From Meconema thalassinum (Eukaryota > Arthropoda > Insecta > Orthoptera > Tettigoniidae): a stretch of 64,000 nucleotides of DNA. Position numbers and translations under genes: made by a program. The notes under the pieces were generated by a model, which had not been told where the DNA came from, ran no database searches, and saw only the letters and a list, made by a program, of their open reading frames with translations. Location of the stretch: NCBI GenBank assembly GCA_946902985.2, contig OX336388.2:135357846-135421845 (forward strand), written 5' to 3'. Positions within the stretch are counted from its first letter, which is position 1. Each line of letters begins with the position of its first letter. Below, piece by piece: positions 43,901 to 46,900 of this stretch.

Positions 43901-46900
43901 ACACAAATGTTCAAAGCTTAAATCAAATTACGACTAACCTAATCATCCGATCTCTACCAAATTTTGCAACAACATACCTTTATCGAGGGAGCATCCTTTG
44001 ACAAATGTAATAGGTCATTAGCCTAATAGTTTGCGGATGGCGGCCATCTTTGTGTAAAAATCGATTACCCCTATCAATTCGAACACGGTGAAACCGAATG
44101 GAACGAAATTTGGTACAGAGGTAGTAATAGCAAAGGGCACCCCAGTGTCATGTTTTATATCGCAGCCATCTTGACGAAAACGTAATAGCGGCCACACAAA
44201 TGTTCAAAGCTTAAACCAATTTACGACTAACCTAATCATCCGATCTCTACCAAATTTTGCAACAACATACCTTTATGGAGGGAGATCCTTTGACAAATGT
44301 AATAGGTCATTAGCCTAATAGTTTGCGGATGGCGGCCATCTTTGTGTCAAAATCGATTACCCGTATTAATTCGAACACGGTGAAACCTAATGGAATGAAA
44401 TTTGGTACAGAGGTAGCACTAGCAAAGGGCACCCCAGTGTCATGTTTTATATCGCCGCCATCTTGACGGAAACGTAATGGCGGCCACACAAATGTTCAAA
44501 GCTTAAATCAAATTACGACAAACCTAATCATCCGATCTCTACCAAATTTTGCAACAACATACCTTTATGAAGGGAGCTTCCTTTGACAAATCTAATAGGT
44601 CATTAGCCTAATAGTTTGCGGATGGCGGCCATCTTTGTGTGAAAATCGATTGCCCCTATTAATTCGAACACGGTGAAACCGAATGGAACGAAATTTGGTA
44701 CAGAGGTAGTACTAGCAAAGGAGACCCCAGTGTCATGTTTTATATCGCCGCCATCTTGACGGAAATGTAATGGCGGCCACACAAATGTTCAAAGCTTAAA
44801 TCAAATTACGACTAACCTAATCATCCGATCTCTACCAAATTTTGCAACAACATACCTTTATGGAGGGAGCATCCTTTGACAAATGTAATAGGTCATTAGC
44901 CTAATAGTTTGCGGATGGTGGCCATCTTTGTGTCAAAATCGATTACCCCTATTAATTCGAACACATTGAAACCGAATGGAATGAAATTTGGTACAGAGGT
45001 AGCACTAGCAAGGGGCACCCCAGTGTCATGTTTTATATCGCCGCCATCTTGACGGAAACGTAATGGCGGCCACACAAATGTTCAAAGCTTAAATCAAATT
45101 ACGACTAACCTAATCATCCGATCTCTACCAAATTTTGCAACAACATACCTTTATGGAGGGAGCATCCTTTGACAAATGTAATAGGTCATTAGCCTAATAG
45201 TTTGCGGATGGCGGCCATCTTTGTGTCAAAATCGATTACCCCTATTAATTCGAACACGGTGAAACCGAATGGAATGAAATTTGGTACAGAGGTAGCACTA
45301 GCAAAGGGCACCCCAGTGTCATGTCTTATATCGCCGCCATCTTGACGGAAACGTAATGGCGGCCACACAAATGTTCAAAGCTTAAATCAAATTACGACTA
45401 ACCTAATCATCCGATCTCTACCAAATTTTGCAACAACATACCTTTATGGAGGGAGCATCCTTTGACAAATGTAATAGGTCATTAGCCTAATAGTTTGCGG
45501 ATGGTGGCCATCTTTGTGTCAAAATCGATTACCCCTATTAATTCGAACACGGTGAAACCGAATGGAATGAAATTTGGTACAGAGGTAGCACTAGCAAAGG
45601 GCACCTCAGTGTCATGTTTTATATCGCCGCCATCTTGACGGAAACGTAATGGCGCCCACACAAATATTCAAAGCTTAAATCAAATTACGATTAACCTAAT
45701 CATCCGATCTCTACCAAATTATGCATCAACATACCATTATGGAGGGAGCATCCTTTGACCAAACTAATAGGTCATTAGCCCAATAGTTTGCAGATGGTGG
45801 CCAAGTATGTGTGCAAATCGATTCCCCCTATCAATTCAAACACGGTGAAACCGAATTGAACGAAATTTGGTACAGAGGTAGCACTAGCAAAAGGCACCTC
45901 AGTGTCATGTTTTATATCGCCGCCATCTTGACGGAAACGGAATGACGGCCACCCAAATGAATTTCGACCATCCTAATAATTTGATCTCTACCGGATTTTG
46001 CAACAACATGCCTTTTTGTGGAAAGCATCTTATGACTGACTACAAGGTCATCAGTCCAATAGTTTGCAAATAGCGGCCATGTATGTGTGCAAATCCATTC
46101 CCCAGATCAATTCAAACACGGTGAAACCGAATTGAATGATTTTTTTTACAGAGGTAGCACTAGCAAAGGGCACCTCATATTCATGTTTAATATCCCTATA
46201 GCACGTTGTATTTCAACAAGCTACTACAACCAACATTCAATTATACTCCTTGAAAAGGACAAATAGTTATAACAATACCCATGCATTTAGGAGAAAGTAG
46301 GCTATATGTTCTTTACTGAATATCTTGTTTAATTCAAGGAAGGACTGCAACTTTGAATTTATCAAATAGTTCCTACTTTTGCCGCCAAACGCCACCGTCA
46401 ACGACTACTAGGCCTAGTTCAGAACTTAGCTACTAGACGCCACCTCAGTCGGCTCTTGGCAATGAACGTAGGGACCTAAGAGCGTTGTTTACATTCTTAA
46501 CCTATACAATTTAGCTTCACACAGGTGTAGTTAGTGGAAGGTTCTTTAACATGCCATAAATCTATGACATGGGACCACCAGCTTTACTTCCCCTCCGAAG
46601 GAAGGCATACTGAGGGATTTTTAACGCTCTTAAAAAATATGACGCTTTGGCCGGGTTTGAACCCGCTATTTTGGGCATAGAAGCTGGAACCGAGCTTTGA
46701 CGGCTTCCATGGAAGATAGGTCTTTCATTCCTAGTTTTTCCCAGGTTATTTCTATTCCATACGTTAGGATGGGTACGATTTCTGCATCGAATAGTTTCAT
46801 GGCAGTTTTTAGGGATAGTCTAGGCAGTGTTGGTATTTCAAATATTGCCTTTATGGCTGCTGATGTTCTTGTTTTCGTGTGAATCCTAAGGGATCTTATG

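Noticed and set aside
43781..46107. CRISPR-like or centromeric satellite array
   Set aside because: The units are contiguous 293-bp repeats without spacers and lie between transposon-like ends; the genome is eukaryotic. A true satellite would be expected to extend further.
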